A DNA stretch of 64,000 nucleotides from JAJXSS01 sp964547135 (GCA_964547135.1 CAZJMK010000003.1:60544-124543), one strand, 5' to 3'. Shown: positions 1 to 9,325, counted from the stretch's first letter. Notes: generated by a model not told the origin, from the sequence alone. Program-made: numbers and translations.

Positions 1-465
1 CAAATGATAAAGCATCGTTACTACCTGCGTCAGCGTCGCCCCACGCAACGACAAAGCCGTCGGCTTTTGCACATACGGCGTATTCCCCGCCCGACGACCC
101 GGTTGTGGTGCCACGCTTTCCAACGCCGACGACGACAGCCCTGCCTTCTGCATCGCCGCTTCAATCCGCTGACCCAGTTCCTGCACCCCCATGTCCTGCA
201 CCGCAGCCACCCTCGGCTGAGCCTGCAACCTTGCAATTTCCTCCGCCGCCGCCTGACACACCGCCAAATCCTGCGCCATCACTTGCGCCTGCCGTCGTTG
301 ACCCGTCATCCATGAAAAGTTCCACCATACCGCCCCCGCCAGTATCATCACCAATAAACCCAACAACCATTGCTGCCGCCTCAACGCCCCCGCCGATGTT
401 GTTGTACGGGTTGCTTCCGCAACACCCGCGACTCGCTTCCACCGCAACCATGATGTAATACTCAT
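1..465 (-). CDS. gspM: GspM-like type II secretion protein, 3' end cut by window edge
   Basis: The frame is open from an ATG at 465-463 to base 1, giving 155 codons with no stop, so the C-terminus lies outside the window. The ATG overlaps the gspL stop as ATGA. Residues about 32-50 form one membrane helix after a basic N-terminal segment, and a charged, Ala/Gln-rich coiled stretch follows. This is the layout of GspM or PilO, a bitopic inner-membrane platform protein that pairs with GspL under the secretion ATPase. Position after gspL is the strongest argument, because the sequence itself is poorly conserved in this family. Confidence 0.75.
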   Translation of the reverse strand, partial: MSITSWLRWKRVAGVAEATRTTTSAGALRRQQWLLGLLVMILAGAVWWNFSWMTGQRRQAQVMAQDLAVCQAAAEEIARLQAQPRVAAVQDMGVQELGQRIEAAMQKAGLSSSALESVAPQPGRRAGNTPYVQKPTALSLRGATLTQVVTMLYHL

Positions 466-1916
466 CGCTCACCCCGCTCGCGCACCGCGACGCTCACCTT
501 GGGTTTGGCTGTGAAACTGAAACCTACCCCCTGTTCACGCAGCACCTGTGTCCGAGGCGGTTCCACCTCATACCAGCCTGTCTGTCGAATAACCGTCGCC
601 AATCGTTCCGCATCGCTGTGACTGCGGGCCTCGCCATCCAAGCGCACCACGCCCGACTCGATGCTCATCTCCAAAACGCGCACCCGTAAATCCCTCGGCA
701 CACTTCCGAGTACCTGCTGCCAATGCACCAAGGCATGATCAACCGCACCCTCCTGCAAACCCGTTTCCGCCTGCCCGCTCAAACCCGCCAATTTGCGCTG
801 TTCACTCACCAATCGCCCGCGAATGTTGCCCACCGGCACACGCTGCCCCGGCAACGCCTCCTTGAAAACCTCCGCCTGGGCCTGCAATGATTCACGCACC
901 TGTCCCTGATACAGCCGACCACGCCACTGCATCACCACGCTGACACTCACCAAAAGCACCATCGCCGCTGCTGCCAGCATCATCCACGACCGCTGATACG
1001 CGCCCTGATGATCCGGTGCTGCCAGCGCATCACGTCGTAAATCAATGATTGGCTGCACGGAACCGTTGATGATTTTTTCCGCCTGCAAACAAGCCGCATC
1101 CATCAGCCCGGTAGCCGACAAATCCAATATCCGTTGACGTTGTGAAACTGTTGGTGAACCGATTCCTTCCAGCCATGATTTATTCACTGGCCCTAACAGC
1201 ACGACCACCGGTTGCTTGTCGGTTGAAGTTTTTGCTTCCTCATCACGCATCGCTTGTTCAACACACGCCTTCGCCGCCGCATGGTCCGTCGCCAACCATG
1301 ACCATGCCACCACCCGCCCCTCACGCAAACTCAGCCAGTCATAACCGACCTGATTGTGATCACTCTGTATTGGTGTTGCACCGTTACCACCATCGGTGCG
1401 TTCATCGTCATTGTTCGCCGGCGTTGCCATCAGCAGCCCGGTCAACTGCGGGTGTTCCTCCAATACATGCCCCGCCGCCAGCAAGGTCATCGGCACGACA
1501 TGTCGCACCGACACGCCCGCCTTTTCCAAAGCCTCGATCATCGGTTGCAGCGTCACCGTTTCACACGCCACACCCAGTGCCTGCGTCTCGTCGATTTCCA
1601 CAAAATCAACCACCACCTCTTCCGCTGACACCGGCAAATGTTCCTCCAACCCATACACCATCGCCTGCCGTCGCCCCGATCGTGGCAACCCGCTCGTATC
1701 CACCTTCGCACACAAACACATCGACGACGGCACCGCCAGCACCATCGGCTGATCGACGTACCCCTTCGCAACCAACGCTTCTTTCACCTTCCCCGCACGC
1801 ACTTCCACCGCTTCACTTTCCACCCATGTCACCACCTCCGCGCAATACGTACCCTCACGCTGGGCAAGCACCCGTGCATGATTCGCTTCCAACAAAATGA
1901 GTATCACTTCACTCAT
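462..1916 (-). CDS. gspL: GspL-like type II secretion platform protein
   Basis: A 484-residue bitopic protein. Residues 1-300 form a cytoplasmic domain of the actin-like GspL/PilM type, one membrane helix follows at about 310-331, and a C-terminal periplasmic ferredoxin-like region of the PilN type closes the chain. GspL recruits the ATPase GspE to the inner-membrane platform and binds GspM. The gene follows the gspC-like gene after a 98 bp gap that contains a hairpin, and it overlaps gspM by ATGA. The cytoplasmic part is divergent, with an acidic, Gly/Asn-rich insert near 165-190. Family assignment rests on architecture plus position in a full gsp set. Confidence 0.82.
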   Translation of the reverse strand: MSEVILILLEANHARVLAQREGTYCAEVVTWVESEAVEVRAGKVKEALVAKGYVDQPMVLAVPSSMCLCAKVDTSGLPRSGRRQAMVYGLEEHLPVSAEEVVVDFVEIDETQALGVACETVTLQPMIEALEKAGVSVRHVVPMTLLAAGHVLEEHPQLTGLLMATPANNDDERTDGGNGATPIQSDHNQVGYDWLSLREGRVVAWSWLATDHAAAKACVEQAMRDEEAKTSTDKQPVVVLLGPVNKSWLEGIGSPTVSQRQRILDLSATGLMDAACLQAEKIINGSVQPIIDLRRDALAAPDHQGAYQRSWMMLAAAAMVLLVSVSVVMQWRGRLYQGQVRESLQAQAEVFKEALPGQRVPVGNIRGRLVSEQRKLAGLSGQAETGLQEGAVDHALVHWQQVLGSVPRDLRVRVLEMSIESGVVRLDGEARSHSDAERLATVIRQTGWYEVEPPRTQVLREQGVGFSFTAKPKVSVAVRERGER

Positions 1917-1944
1917 GGCTGCATTCCATAATCGCTCTTTTATC

Positions 1945-1968
1945 AGAGCCGGGGCGTGTCGCCCCGGT
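1945..1968. repeat. Repeat J copy 1: 8-bp stem, TGT-loop hairpin
   Basis: A perfect stem CCGGGGCG (1949-1956), loop TGT and CGCCCCGG (1960-1967) lie between the gspC-like gene and gspL. A second copy at 41581-41604 has the same loop and the same flanking AGAG but a swapped base pair in the stem. No T-run follows on the minus strand, so it is not an ordinary terminator. Confidence 0.75.
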
Positions 1969-2014
1969 GTGAATCATCTCACGCTTACTCCGCGAGCAAC
2001 GCCATGACCGTGTG

Positions 2015-2824
2015 TCATCCTGGGTTGTTGGCTGCATTGTTGTCATCGGGTTGGTTTATCATCATCGGTTGCGTCGGCTTTGCGCCTTGCTGCGGCGAAC
2101 TGGTTCCGTCCTGATTCGCCGAAGTTGCGCTGTTGCCACCTGCTTTCTGCATGGCCCGTTTTGCCCTGATTTCATCCAATCGCTTCTGCACCTCCGGCGG
2201 CAACGGCCTGCGTGTCGTGCCCACACTCGTTCCCACCGTCGCACCACCCGTTGTCATCGCATTCCCAGCGCCGCCTGCCGACATCGCCGACAAACCCTCC
2301 GTTTGCATCGGCACCATCAACGTTTGCGTCACCCCGCCAAACACCACCACTGCGCGATCAACCTCCACCTTCGTCACTTTCACCTTGCCTCCCGAATCGT
2401 CCACCATCTGCCCCACCGGGCACACTTCCACCGACCCATCCGGTTTTTGAAAAAGCGCCATCGAATGCCCCGGCTCAACCACCACCCCGACCAATTTCAA
2501 ACTCATCGCTCGCCCCGTCCCGTCACCAGCCATGAACTCCTCATCCGCTGCGTCCCCAAACACCGGTCGCCGCCAGTTGTAATTCGCCAACTTCTGCAAC
2601 CCCGCAAGGTCCGCCTTTGGGTTCACGTTTGCTGACCCCTGGTTTGTCGCACCCGCCGCAGCCGTCGCCGTTGGTACCACCGCACCCGATTTCCCCGGTT
2701 CCGCCTCCATCGTTTTCACGGGCAACAATAAACCCAGCAACAGCACCAACCCCGCCGCCATGATCAATATGATCGTGCTGCGTTTCATCCATCGCTGTTG
2801 TTGCTGCCTGCTCATCATCACCAT
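2015..2824 (-). CDS. gspC: GspC/PilP-like periplasmic connector protein
   Basis: A 269-residue protein with one N-terminal membrane helix at about 17-36, a low-complexity linker, and a domain at about 105-165 of the GspC homology-region or PilP type (a LKLVGVV strand, then a VGQ turn and a KVTKVE strand). A long Pro/Gln/Asn-rich tail follows. GspC links the inner platform to the secretin GspD. Start choice is open: ATG codons lie at 2824, 2818 and 2815, and all overlap or abut the gspK stop (2820-2818). The place after gspK is unusual, since gspC usually leads the operon. No PDZ domain is visible. Confidence 0.68.
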   Translation of the reverse strand: MVMMSRQQQQRWMKRSTIILIMAAGLVLLLGLLLPVKTMEAEPGKSGAVVPTATAAAGATNQGSANVNPKADLAGLQKLANYNWRRPVFGDAADEEFMAGDGTGRAMSLKLVGVVVEPGHSMALFQKPDGSVEVCPVGQMVDDSGGKVKVTKVEVDRAVVVFGGVTQTLMVPMQTEGLSAMSAGGAGNAMTTGGATVGTSVGTTRRPLPPEVQKRLDEIRAKRAMQKAGGNSATSANQDGTSSPQQGAKPTQPMMINQPDDNNAANNPG

Positions 2825-3819
2825 GCAAACTCATATTGTTCCGCGTTGCGCCACTTTTCCATCTCACTGCCTTCACTCACACCCGCCGTTCCGCCCACCG
2901 TCACCATCAGCGTGTACCAGTCGCGTTGTCCGCCCCGTGCCACAACCCAAAGCCCATGCACCCCCGATTGATCCGTCAGCAACCCCTCCAACTTTTGCCT
3001 GGTTGTGTCCTCCAAATCCGCCACCCCTTTCAACCACTGCGCCTTCGTTCCAAACGGCTGATCCGCCACCGCTTCCAACAACTCCCCCATCTGCCTTTTC
3101 GTCAGCAACTCACCACACACCTCTTCAACCACCCGCCGGGTTGCCCGCCTTGCATTCACCGCCCCATTTCCCCAACATGTGATATCGCTCACCAACCCTC
3201 GTCCCTTTTCATCGCCGATCAAATCCCCCGGCGACGCTTCCGCAAACAACTGACCATACGCCCCCAGTCGCGCCAAACCCTTGAACGATTCACCCCCAGC
3301 CAACCCCTCCGCCATCGGCCTGACTCGAATCGTCACCGCTTCAACCTCCCCAACGCGACTCCTCTGCCTGACCTTGCGCAGCCAACTCGTCAACCGTGCT
3401 GATGAATTGCCTTCCAGCAATTGATTCACATTCAACTTCGCTTGTTCATCCGTGACAATCAATTCGTAATTTTGCTCCGCCAGGGTCACCATGAACCGTC
3501 TTTCCGCCGTCGGCACACCCTCAAACTTCTGTTTTTCCCGTGCTTCCGCCAAGAGTGCATCACCTCGCTCCGCCTGTTGCAACACATCCTCCAACTGCCC
3601 CGCCAATGTCGTCCGCAGACTCATCGCCGCCCATCGTCTTTGCAATTCCTCCACCCCGCTGCGTGCCTGAAGCGCGCTGCTCATGCTCCGCCCCGCAATC
3701 CCCGCCAGCGACACCCCTGCCACCAGCACCAACACCAACGCCATGAGTAACACAAACCCGCGCTGACGTTTGTCAGCCCTCCTCACACCAACACGATATT
3801 TCCGGGGCCGGGGGTTCAT
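2818..3819 (-). CDS. gspK: Minor pseudopilin GspK
   Basis: A 333-residue protein with a basic leader ending in G21, then F22 and a hydrophobic helix to about residue 40. The usual Glu at mature position +5 is absent, which is the known hallmark of GspK. The large C-terminal domain includes 'KLNVNQLL', the segment typical of GspK after the pilin helix. GspK caps the pseudopilus tip with GspI and GspJ. The start ATG overlaps the gspJ stop as ATGA, so translation is likely coupled. Confidence 0.85.
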   Translation of the reverse strand: MNPRPRKYRVGVRRADKRQRGFVLLMALVLVLVAGVSLAGIAGRSMSSALQARSGVEELQRRWAAMSLRTTLAGQLEDVLQQAERGDALLAEAREKQKFEGVPTAERRFMVTLAEQNYELIVTDEQAKLNVNQLLEGNSSARLTSWLRKVRQRSRVGEVEAVTIRVRPMAEGLAGGESFKGLARLGAYGQLFAEASPGDLIGDEKGRGLVSDITCWGNGAVNARRATRRVVEEVCGELLTKRQMGELLEAVADQPFGTKAQWLKGVADLEDTTRQKLEGLLTDQSGVHGLWVVARGGQRDWYTLMVTVGGTAGVSEGSEMEKWRNAEQYEFAW

Positions 3820-4691
3820 TGAATCGTCAGTATCCTTTCATACGTCGGCACCGCCGCATCATCCATCCACACCTGCAATCGCCAGACAAACCCGCCCGGC
3901 ACCACTTCACTGATCAACTCCGCTCCCCAATGCTGTTCATCTGCTTGAGCGCTCTTTAACTTTTCCCCCGTCGTTTCAGTACTTGGACGACCATGCATAT
4001 CCGGCCGAATCGCTTTGATCCAAGGCGGAGCGTTTTCGATCACCAACCACTGACCCTCCTGCTGATGCCATGCGCGTTGATACTCCGACAAATCCAGCAG
4101 TGTCCCCGAAACTCGGGTCGCGCCAACCTTCCCGCTTCCACCCAACACTTCTGCCGCTACCGACTCCCTCGCCGTGATTTGGCTTGTCGCCCCCGACTCA
4201 CCCAACCTCCGATTTCCCCCATAGCCCGTCGGCACCAACTCAAATCGCTTCACCCCCATCCCCACCAGGTCACTTCGCCGAATCGTTCCCGCCGCACCGC
4301 CATCCAATCCGCTCTGCCGACGAACCACCCATGACCGTTCATTGATTGTCTCCATTTCATATCGCACCAACACCGGCCGATGCACCGCCTCCCTCGCCTC
4401 CCCCTGCAGCGACTGATACGTCACCAACTCAATCTCACCCCCCTGCAATCGATGAATCCGCCCCGCATGATTCAAATCCCCCCGCAACACCGCTGCCCAC
4501 GCATCCAACTCCTCCAACGCCATCGCCACATTCTTATTGCTCTCCCCCCGCAACGGGTTCAATGCTCTTTCCGTCATCGTCAAATTCGTCACCACCGCCA
4601 GCACTCCCACCATCAGTACCGTCGCCAGTGCCGATGCCAACAACAACTCCACCAGCGTCAACCCACGTTGATACACCACTCGCTTTCTCAT
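3816..4691 (-). CDS. gspJ: Minor pseudopilin GspJ
   Basis: The start is set at the ATG 4691-4689, giving 291 residues beginning MRKRVVYQRG. An open frame runs further upstream, but it is Gly-rich noise antisense to a proline-rich reading and lies wholly within gspI. The prepilin peptidase site is G10/L11 with Glu at mature +5 (LTLVE) and a hydrophobic helix to about residue 35. The ATG overlaps the gspI stop as ATGA. GspJ is a tip pseudopilin that binds GspI and GspK. The body is divergent, so the name depends on the order H-I-J-K and on the N-terminal motif. Confidence 0.85.
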   Translation of the reverse strand: MRKRVVYQRGLTLVELLLASALATVLMVGVLAVVTNLTMTERALNPLRGESNKNVAMALEELDAWAAVLRGDLNHAGRIHRLQGGEIELVTYQSLQGEAREAVHRPVLVRYEMETINERSWVVRRQSGLDGGAAGTIRRSDLVGMGVKRFELVPTGYGGNRRLGESGATSQITARESVAAEVLGGSGKVGATRVSGTLLDLSEYQRAWHQQEGQWLVIENAPPWIKAIRPDMHGRPSTETTGEKLKSAQADEQHWGAELISEVVPGGFVWRLQVWMDDAAVPTYERILTIQ

Positions 4692-5209
4692 GGCCGAACC
4701 CCCCGTGCCGATCCGCGCGTGCCGTTCCCTCGCTCCGCTGGTTCCCTCGCCTTCCGCTCCGCCTCTCGGCGCGCCAACCTCGCCGCCTCCACCGCCGGGT
4801 CCGGTTGCGCCAAATCCACCTTCACCAGCACATCCTCCGCCCCCGCCCGCTCCAACCCCTCCGCCAACCGCACCTCCAACCGAACCACCCTCGCCCCCAA
4901 CCGCTGCACCTCCCCGTTCTCCACCAGCCTTGTCTCCCACACCATCCCCGGCTGCGTCGCCAACTGTCCCCGTCCCTCCGTCGGCACCCCTTCCCTGCTC
5001 ACCCACCAACCCGACAACAACTCATCCGCAGCCCGCACCGCCGTCTGCTGCTGCTGAGCCAGCGCCAGTTGCCGGGTGTGTCGCGCCTTGGCCAATACCA
5101 CGCCCACCAGTATCGTGCCCAAAATCACGATCGCTGCCACCACTTCAACCAGCGACAACCCCGCCCGTTTCCACCCACTCCAACAAGTTTTGTACTTCCT
5201 GTTCATCAT
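4688..5209 (-). CDS. gspI: Minor pseudopilin GspI
   Basis: A 173-residue protein with the prepilin site at G17/L18 and Glu at mature +5 (LSLVE), then a hydrophobic helix to about 40. GspI nucleates the pseudopilus tip. The leader must lie upstream of the motif, so the gene has to start at or very near 5209. That makes its first 65 bases overlap the end of gspH in another frame. The C-terminal 35 residues are very rich in Arg, Glu and Ala and look like an extension beyond the usual fold. The stop overlaps the gspJ start as ATGA. Confidence 0.85.
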   Translation of the reverse strand: MMNRKYKTCWSGWKRAGLSLVEVVAAIVILGTILVGVVLAKARHTRQLALAQQQQTAVRAADELLSGWWVSREGVPTEGRGQLATQPGMVWETRLVENGEVQRLGARVVRLEVRLAEGLERAGAEDVLVKVDLAQPDPAVEAARLARREAERKAREPAERGNGTRGSARGVRP

Positions 5210-5759
5210 GAATCAATATCACCTGTCCCGTCACTCCCACGAACACCACCCACACCCCATCGCCTCGAAACACTTCCGCTCCTTCGCCCGCCTCCTCTTT
5301 TTTTTCATCGCCAACCCACCCCACCCGCACCGCAAACGTCTCGCTCCGCCCCTGCGTTGAATACCTCACTTCCACCACCCCCGACCTCACTGCCTTGATC
5401 CTTCTCTTCCCCGTCTCCTCCTCCAACCACTGCGACTCCCCCGGCAAAATCACCTTATCCAATCGCACCCCCCGACCCCCCGTCAACCGCACTGCATGGC
5501 CCCCAGCTTTCAGCTCACCCTCCACCACCGTCATCCGTCGCAGCTCGCCCCGGTCCAAATCGATCCGAAGCACCGTCACCTGCCCCGTCCGCAATGCCGC
5601 CAACCTCGCCGACCGCTCCGCCTGCACCACCTGTTGCACCGCGCCTTGTCGACTGCCCTGCTTCACCTGCCCCGCCATCGACCACGCCGTCGCCGCCGCC
5701 AGCAAACCCATCAGCAGCACCACCGCCATCACCTCAATGAACGTAAATGCACGCCGCAT
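5145..5759 (-). CDS. gspH: Minor pseudopilin GspH
   Basis: A 204-residue protein with a leader of only four residues (MRRA), then FTFIE with Glu at mature +5 and a hydrophobic helix to about 25. The residue before the cut is Ala, not the usual Gly. The later part has a GspH-like beta-rich body. GspH joins the tip complex to the GspG filament. The ATG shares one base with the gspG stop (TGATG). The last 20 or so codons overlap gspI. Confidence 0.83.
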   Translation of the reverse strand: MRRAFTFIEVMAVVLLMGLLAAATAWSMAGQVKQGSRQGAVQQVVQAERSARLAALRTGQVTVLRIDLDRGELRRMTVVEGELKAGGHAVRLTGGRGVRLDKVILPGESQWLEEETGKRRIKAVRSGVVEVRYSTQGRSETFAVRVGWVGDEKKEEAGEGAEVFRGDGVWVVFVGVTGQVILIHDEQEVQNLLEWVETGGVVAG

Positions 5760-6196
5760 CAGTCACCCTTGGCTTTGGTTTCCAACTTCCAACTGAAAAT
5801 GTCCGCGTTGATGCCCTCGCCCCCAGGCTGACCATCCGCCCCAAAGCTGATCACCTCGAACGGCTCGGTCTCCGCCGGGCTGTTGTATTCATACGGGTTG
5901 CCCCACGGGTCCGTTCTGCTTTTCAAATCTATCTTGCTCAGCCCCTCCTCATTGCTCGGGTATCGACTCTGGTTGAGGTAAAACATCTCAATCCCATTGA
6001 CGATCGTCGCGATGTCCGACTTGGCGCGGTTCACCTTCGCCGTGTCCACATTCCCCGCCACCCGCAGCACCACCGCCCCCGCCAGTAATCCAATAATCAC
6101 CACCACCACCATCACCTCGATAAACGAAAACCCCGCGCTCGCCCGCGCCTGACAACCCCCTTGGTAATATTGCTCGTGTCTCTTTTCCATTTTCAT
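5759..6196 (-). CDS. gspG: Major pseudopilin GspG
   Basis: The start is set at the ATG 6196-6194, with AAGGAG six bases upstream, giving 145 residues; an in-frame ATG at 6226 has no comparable site. The prepilin motif is G22/F23 with Glu at mature +5 (FSFIE) and a hydrophobic helix to about 42. The C-terminal part has the 'TDPWGNPY' motif that is diagnostic for GspG, and the calcium-loop region near 'GADGQPGGEGINADI'. GspG polymerises into the pseudopilus piston. One base overlaps the gspH start. Confidence 0.93.
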   Translation of the reverse strand: MKMEKRHEQYYQGGCQARASAGFSFIEVMVVVVIIGLLAGAVVLRVAGNVDTAKVNRAKSDIATIVNGIEMFYLNQSRYPSNEEGLSKIDLKSRTDPWGNPYEYNSPAETEPFEVISFGADGQPGGEGINADIFSWKLETKAKGD

Positions 6197-6288
6197 TTGC
6201 CTCTCCTTTCCCGCTTTCTTTTCCATTGCTTCTCTGCGCTCTCTGCGTCCTCTTCGGCGAAACTGTCTTGCAGCAAAGCAACATACCT

Positions 6289-6412
6289 ACCACAGAGACA
6301 CAGAGAAAAGGGGCTGGGTGCTAGTAGCTGGTAGCTTGGTAATACCAACCATTGACATCGACTCTTCCCAGCCCCCAGCCACTAGCTCCCAGCCACTTGA
6401 ATACTCTGTGGT
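6289..6412. mobile_element. Repeat F copy 1: about 125-bp MITE-like element
   Basis: The ends are inverted: ACCACAGAGACACAGAG at the left and CTCTGTGGT at the right. Between them two inner arms are rich in GCTGGGTGCTAGTAGCTGG and its inverse. A second copy in the opposite orientation lies at 31644-31770, and a single arm lies near 60997-61017. It has no coding capacity. It separates gspF from gspG and may fold into a large hairpin in the operon transcript. Confidence 0.75.
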
Positions 6413-6430
6413 GAATTCTTTTCCATACCG

Positions 6431-7699
6431 TCACAACACATCCCCCGCTTCCAAAATCGGCAGTATCGTCGCAAACGCAAAGAACCCCACCCCGATCGCC
6501 AGTAATATCATCATCACCGGCTCCAATAACGCCGTCAGCCGACTTGACGCAATGTCCACCTGCGTGTCGTAATCCCCCGCCAGATTTTCCAGCATCGTCT
6601 CCAACTTCCCCGATGCCTGCCCCACCGCAAACACCTGTATCACCAGCGGCGGAAATGCCCTCGTCTCCTCCAAAGCCGGCGCAATATCTCTTCCCGCCAA
6701 TACCGCTCTTTCACACGCAACCAGTGCCTCCCGCAACACCTCATTGCTCACCGTTCGCTGCGCAATCTGCACCGCTTTCACAAACGCAAGGTCGCTCTTG
6801 AGCAGCGTCGCCAGCACCATCGACATCCGTGCAATCGCCTGTTTGCGTACCAAATCCCCCACCACCGGCAACCTCAACTTCGCCCCATGCCACCATCTTC
6901 GCCCCCGCGCCCTCCCCAAAAACCACCGCACCCCCGCCACAACCACCCCTACCCCCATCAACATCGCCCACCACCAACCCACCAGCGCATCACTCATACC
7001 CTTCACCATCAGCGTCACCAGCGGCAACGGCTTGCCACTCTCCGCCAGCACCCCCAACAAGTTCGGCATCACATACATCATCATGAACACCGAAAGTGCC
7101 ACCCCCATCGACAACACAATGCACGGGTAAATCAATGCCGACATCACTTTGTTCTGCAACCCCGACCACCGCCTGCGAAACTCCACCAACCTCACCAGCG
7201 ACACATCCAGCGTCCCCGCATTTTCGCCCACTTCCACGATGTTCAAACACAACTCATCAAACAACCCCGGCTGCTCCGCCATCGCCGACGTCAAACTTCC
7301 CCCGCCCGCCACGTGATCGCGCATCAACATCACCGCCTGCGCCAATCGCCCCTCATGCTGCCGACCAATCGTCTCCAGCGCCTCCAACAACGGTATCCCC
7401 GCGCCCAACAGCGTGGCCATTTCCTGCAACATCCCCGTCACCTGGCCCCGCTGCCGCCCAATCAAATACTTCGTCCACCACCCCTGCCCCGCCTCTGCTT
7501 TCGACAGCACCAGTTCCCGCACCAACAATCCCCGTGCTCGTAACTGGTCCCTTGCCTGCCTCGGCGAATCCGCATGAATCGACCCACGCACCGTTCCACC
7601 CAGCCCGCCACCCATCACAATGCCAACCCCGCCGCCGTCGCCTGCTGCGCCGCTTGCATTGGCTGAACTCGCCTGCGCTGTGTAAACAAACACTGCCAT
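6431..7699 (-). CDS. gspF: Type II secretion inner-membrane platform protein GspF
   Basis: A 422-residue polytopic protein with the typical duplicated GspF domain: a cytoplasmic half ('GIPLLEALE', 'GGSLTSAM'), two membrane helices near 220-275, a second cytoplasmic half and a last helix near the C-terminus ('ALLEPVMMILLAIGVGFF'). GspF is the central platform of the pump. The ATG at 7699 shares one base with the gspE stop (TGATG), and a GTG one codon earlier is an alternative. A Gly/Ser-rich insert sits between the first strand and the body. The gap to gspG holds repeat F. Confidence 0.93.
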   Translation of the reverse strand: MAVFVYTAQASSANASGAAGDGGGVGIVMGGGLGGTVRGSIHADSPRQARDQLRARGLLVRELVLSKAEAGQGWWTKYLIGRQRGQVTGMLQEMATLLGAGIPLLEALETIGRQHEGRLAQAVMLMRDHVAGGGSLTSAMAEQPGLFDELCLNIVEVGENAGTLDVSLVRLVEFRRRWSGLQNKVMSALIYPCIVLSMGVALSVFMMMYVMPNLLGVLAESGKPLPLVTLMVKGMSDALVGWWWAMLMGVGVVVAGVRWFLGRARGRRWWHGAKLRLPVVGDLVRKQAIARMSMVLATLLKSDLAFVKAVQIAQRTVSNEVLREALVACERAVLAGRDIAPALEETRAFPPLVIQVFAVGQASGKLETMLENLAGDYDTQVDIASSRLTALLEPVMMILLAIGVGFFAFATILPILEAGDVL

Positions 7700-9306
7700 C
7701 ACATCACCCCCCGCATTGACACCCGCATCACCTCTTCCAACGTCGTCAGCCCCTGACCCACCTTCACCAACCCATCATCCGACAAGTGATGCATCCCCGC
7801 TTCCACCGCCGCCCGATTGATCGCCGACGCCGTCTCCCTTCCCTGCACCAGCCCGCGAATCCGATCGTCCATCGTCAGCAATTCAAAACACCCCACCCGT
7901 CCGTGATACCCCGTCCCCCGACATGCCTTGCATCCCGCCCCTTTCCGATACCCCTTCAACTCCTCCACCGTCGGCTGATAATGCAACGCAGCCAACTCCG
8001 CTTCCGTCGGCTCATACTTCCGCCCGCAATGCCTGCACACCTTGCGCACCAGTCGCTGCGCCAGCACCCCCACCAGCGAACTGCTCACCAAATACGGCTC
8101 AATCCCCAAATCCAACAACCTTGTCACCGCACTGGCCGCATCATTCGTATGCAACGTGCTGAACACCAAATGCCCCGTCAGTGCCGCCTGTATCGCCAAC
8201 ACCGCAGTCTCGTGATCACGAATTTCCCCGATCATCACAATGTCCGGGTCCTGCCTCAGCACACTCCGCAACCCACCCGCAAACGTCATCCCCTTCTTGT
8301 CGCTGATCTGAATCTGACTGATACCATCAAGCTGATACTCAATCGGGTCTTCCAGCGTGATGATGTTGTGCTGCTTGGCATCAATCTGCCCCAGCGACGC
8401 ATACAACGTCGTCGATTTCCCCGAACCCGTCGGCCCGGTCACCAATATCAATCCATGCTCCACCCCGATCAGCCTCGCAAACCGATCATGCGTCCGCACA
8501 TCCATCCCCAACTCATTGAGCGTGTACAACCGCGCACTTTTGTCCAGCAACCGAATCACCACCCGCTCCCCGTGACTCGCAGGCACCGACGAAATTCGCA
8601 AATCAATCACCCGGTCCCCCACCTGCACCGTCGCTCTTCCGTCCTGCGGCAGCCGTTTCTCCGCAATGTTCATCTTCCCCATCACTTTCACGCGACTCGT
8701 CACTTCCTCCCTCACGCCCCCCGGCAGCGTAAACACATCAAACAACACCCCGTCAATACGCATCCGCACCATCACCCGGTCCTCATACGGCTGCACATGA
8801 ATATCCGATGCCTCCTGCTGCACAGCTTCAAACAAAATCAAATTCACCAGCTTGATCACCGGTGCCCGATCCGCCACATTCAACAAATCCTCCCGCGCCG
8901 CCAGCGTTTCCACTTCCGCCATCACCTCCTGCCGATCCAGCTTTTCAACAAACGCCTGCGCCGCCCCCGTTTGCTGCCCATATGCAACATTGATCGCTGC
9001 GTGCAAATTTTTTTCATCCACCGCCACCACCCGCACCCCACCCCCCAGCCTGCGGCGAAGTACATCCACCGTCTGCGCATCATCCGGTTGCGTCATCGCC
9101 AGCAACACCTCGTCACCATCACCAGCCAACCCCAACACCTTTTTATTCCGCGCATAATGAATCGGCACCCGCTGCACAAACCGCGCCGAAGGCTGCAACT
9201 TCGCTAAATCCATCGCCACCCCCGCCGCAGGCGCACCCATCGCCGGCACCATGTTCGCCGTCATGGGCGATGTCGCCGACTGCAAGTTGTCTGTCAACGC
9301 TGTCAT
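7699..9306 (-). CDS. gspE: Type II secretion ATPase GspE
   Basis: A 535-residue ATPase that powers the pseudopilus. Visible parts are an N1/N2-type domain (1-145), the Walker A GPTGSGKST at 291-299, Asp and His boxes ('LEDPIEYQL', 'TLHTNDA'), a Walker B region near 353-362 (DPDIVMIGEIRD), and a four-cysteine zinc site at C424, C427, C459 and C462. The start is set at the ATG 9306. Extending the frame upstream translates repeat B into a spurious LTLTLSRGERG peptide. It is followed by gspF with a one-base overlap. Confidence 0.95.
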   Translation of the reverse strand: MTALTDNLQSATSPMTANMVPAMGAPAAGVAMDLAKLQPSARFVQRVPIHYARNKKVLGLAGDGDEVLLAMTQPDDAQTVDVLRRRLGGGVRVVAVDEKNLHAAINVAYGQQTGAAQAFVEKLDRQEVMAEVETLAAREDLLNVADRAPVIKLVNLILFEAVQQEASDIHVQPYEDRVMVRMRIDGVLFDVFTLPGGVREEVTSRVKVMGKMNIAEKRLPQDGRATVQVGDRVIDLRISSVPASHGERVVIRLLDKSARLYTLNELGMDVRTHDRFARLIGVEHGLILVTGPTGSGKSTTLYASLGQIDAKQHNIITLEDPIEYQLDGISQIQISDKKGMTFAGGLRSVLRQDPDIVMIGEIRDHETAVLAIQAALTGHLVFSTLHTNDAASAVTRLLDLGIEPYLVSSSLVGVLAQRLVRKVCRHCGRKYEPTEAELAALHYQPTVEELKGYRKGAGCKACRGTGYHGRVGCFELLTMDDRIRGLVQGRETASAINRAAVEAGMHHLSDDGLVKVGQGLTTLEEVMRVSMRGVM

Positions 9307-9325
9307 CCAATTCTCTTTTTTCCGT

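Noticed and set aside
3816..5009. A longer gspJ starting at 5009
   Set aside because: The extra 106 residues are Gly-rich noise inside gspI. The ATG at 4691 has ATGA coupling and a proper prepilin leader.
4346..5398. Long plus-strand open frame (350 codons) over gspH-gspJ
   Set aside because: It is antisense to genes with clear pilin motifs, is almost all Pro, His, Arg and Ser, and has no domain. It is a by-product of G+C-rich codons on the other strand.
7786..9207. Plus-strand open frame of 473 codons opposite gspE
   Set aside because: It is rich in His, Arg, Gln and Pro without any motif, and gspE is certain on the minus strand.
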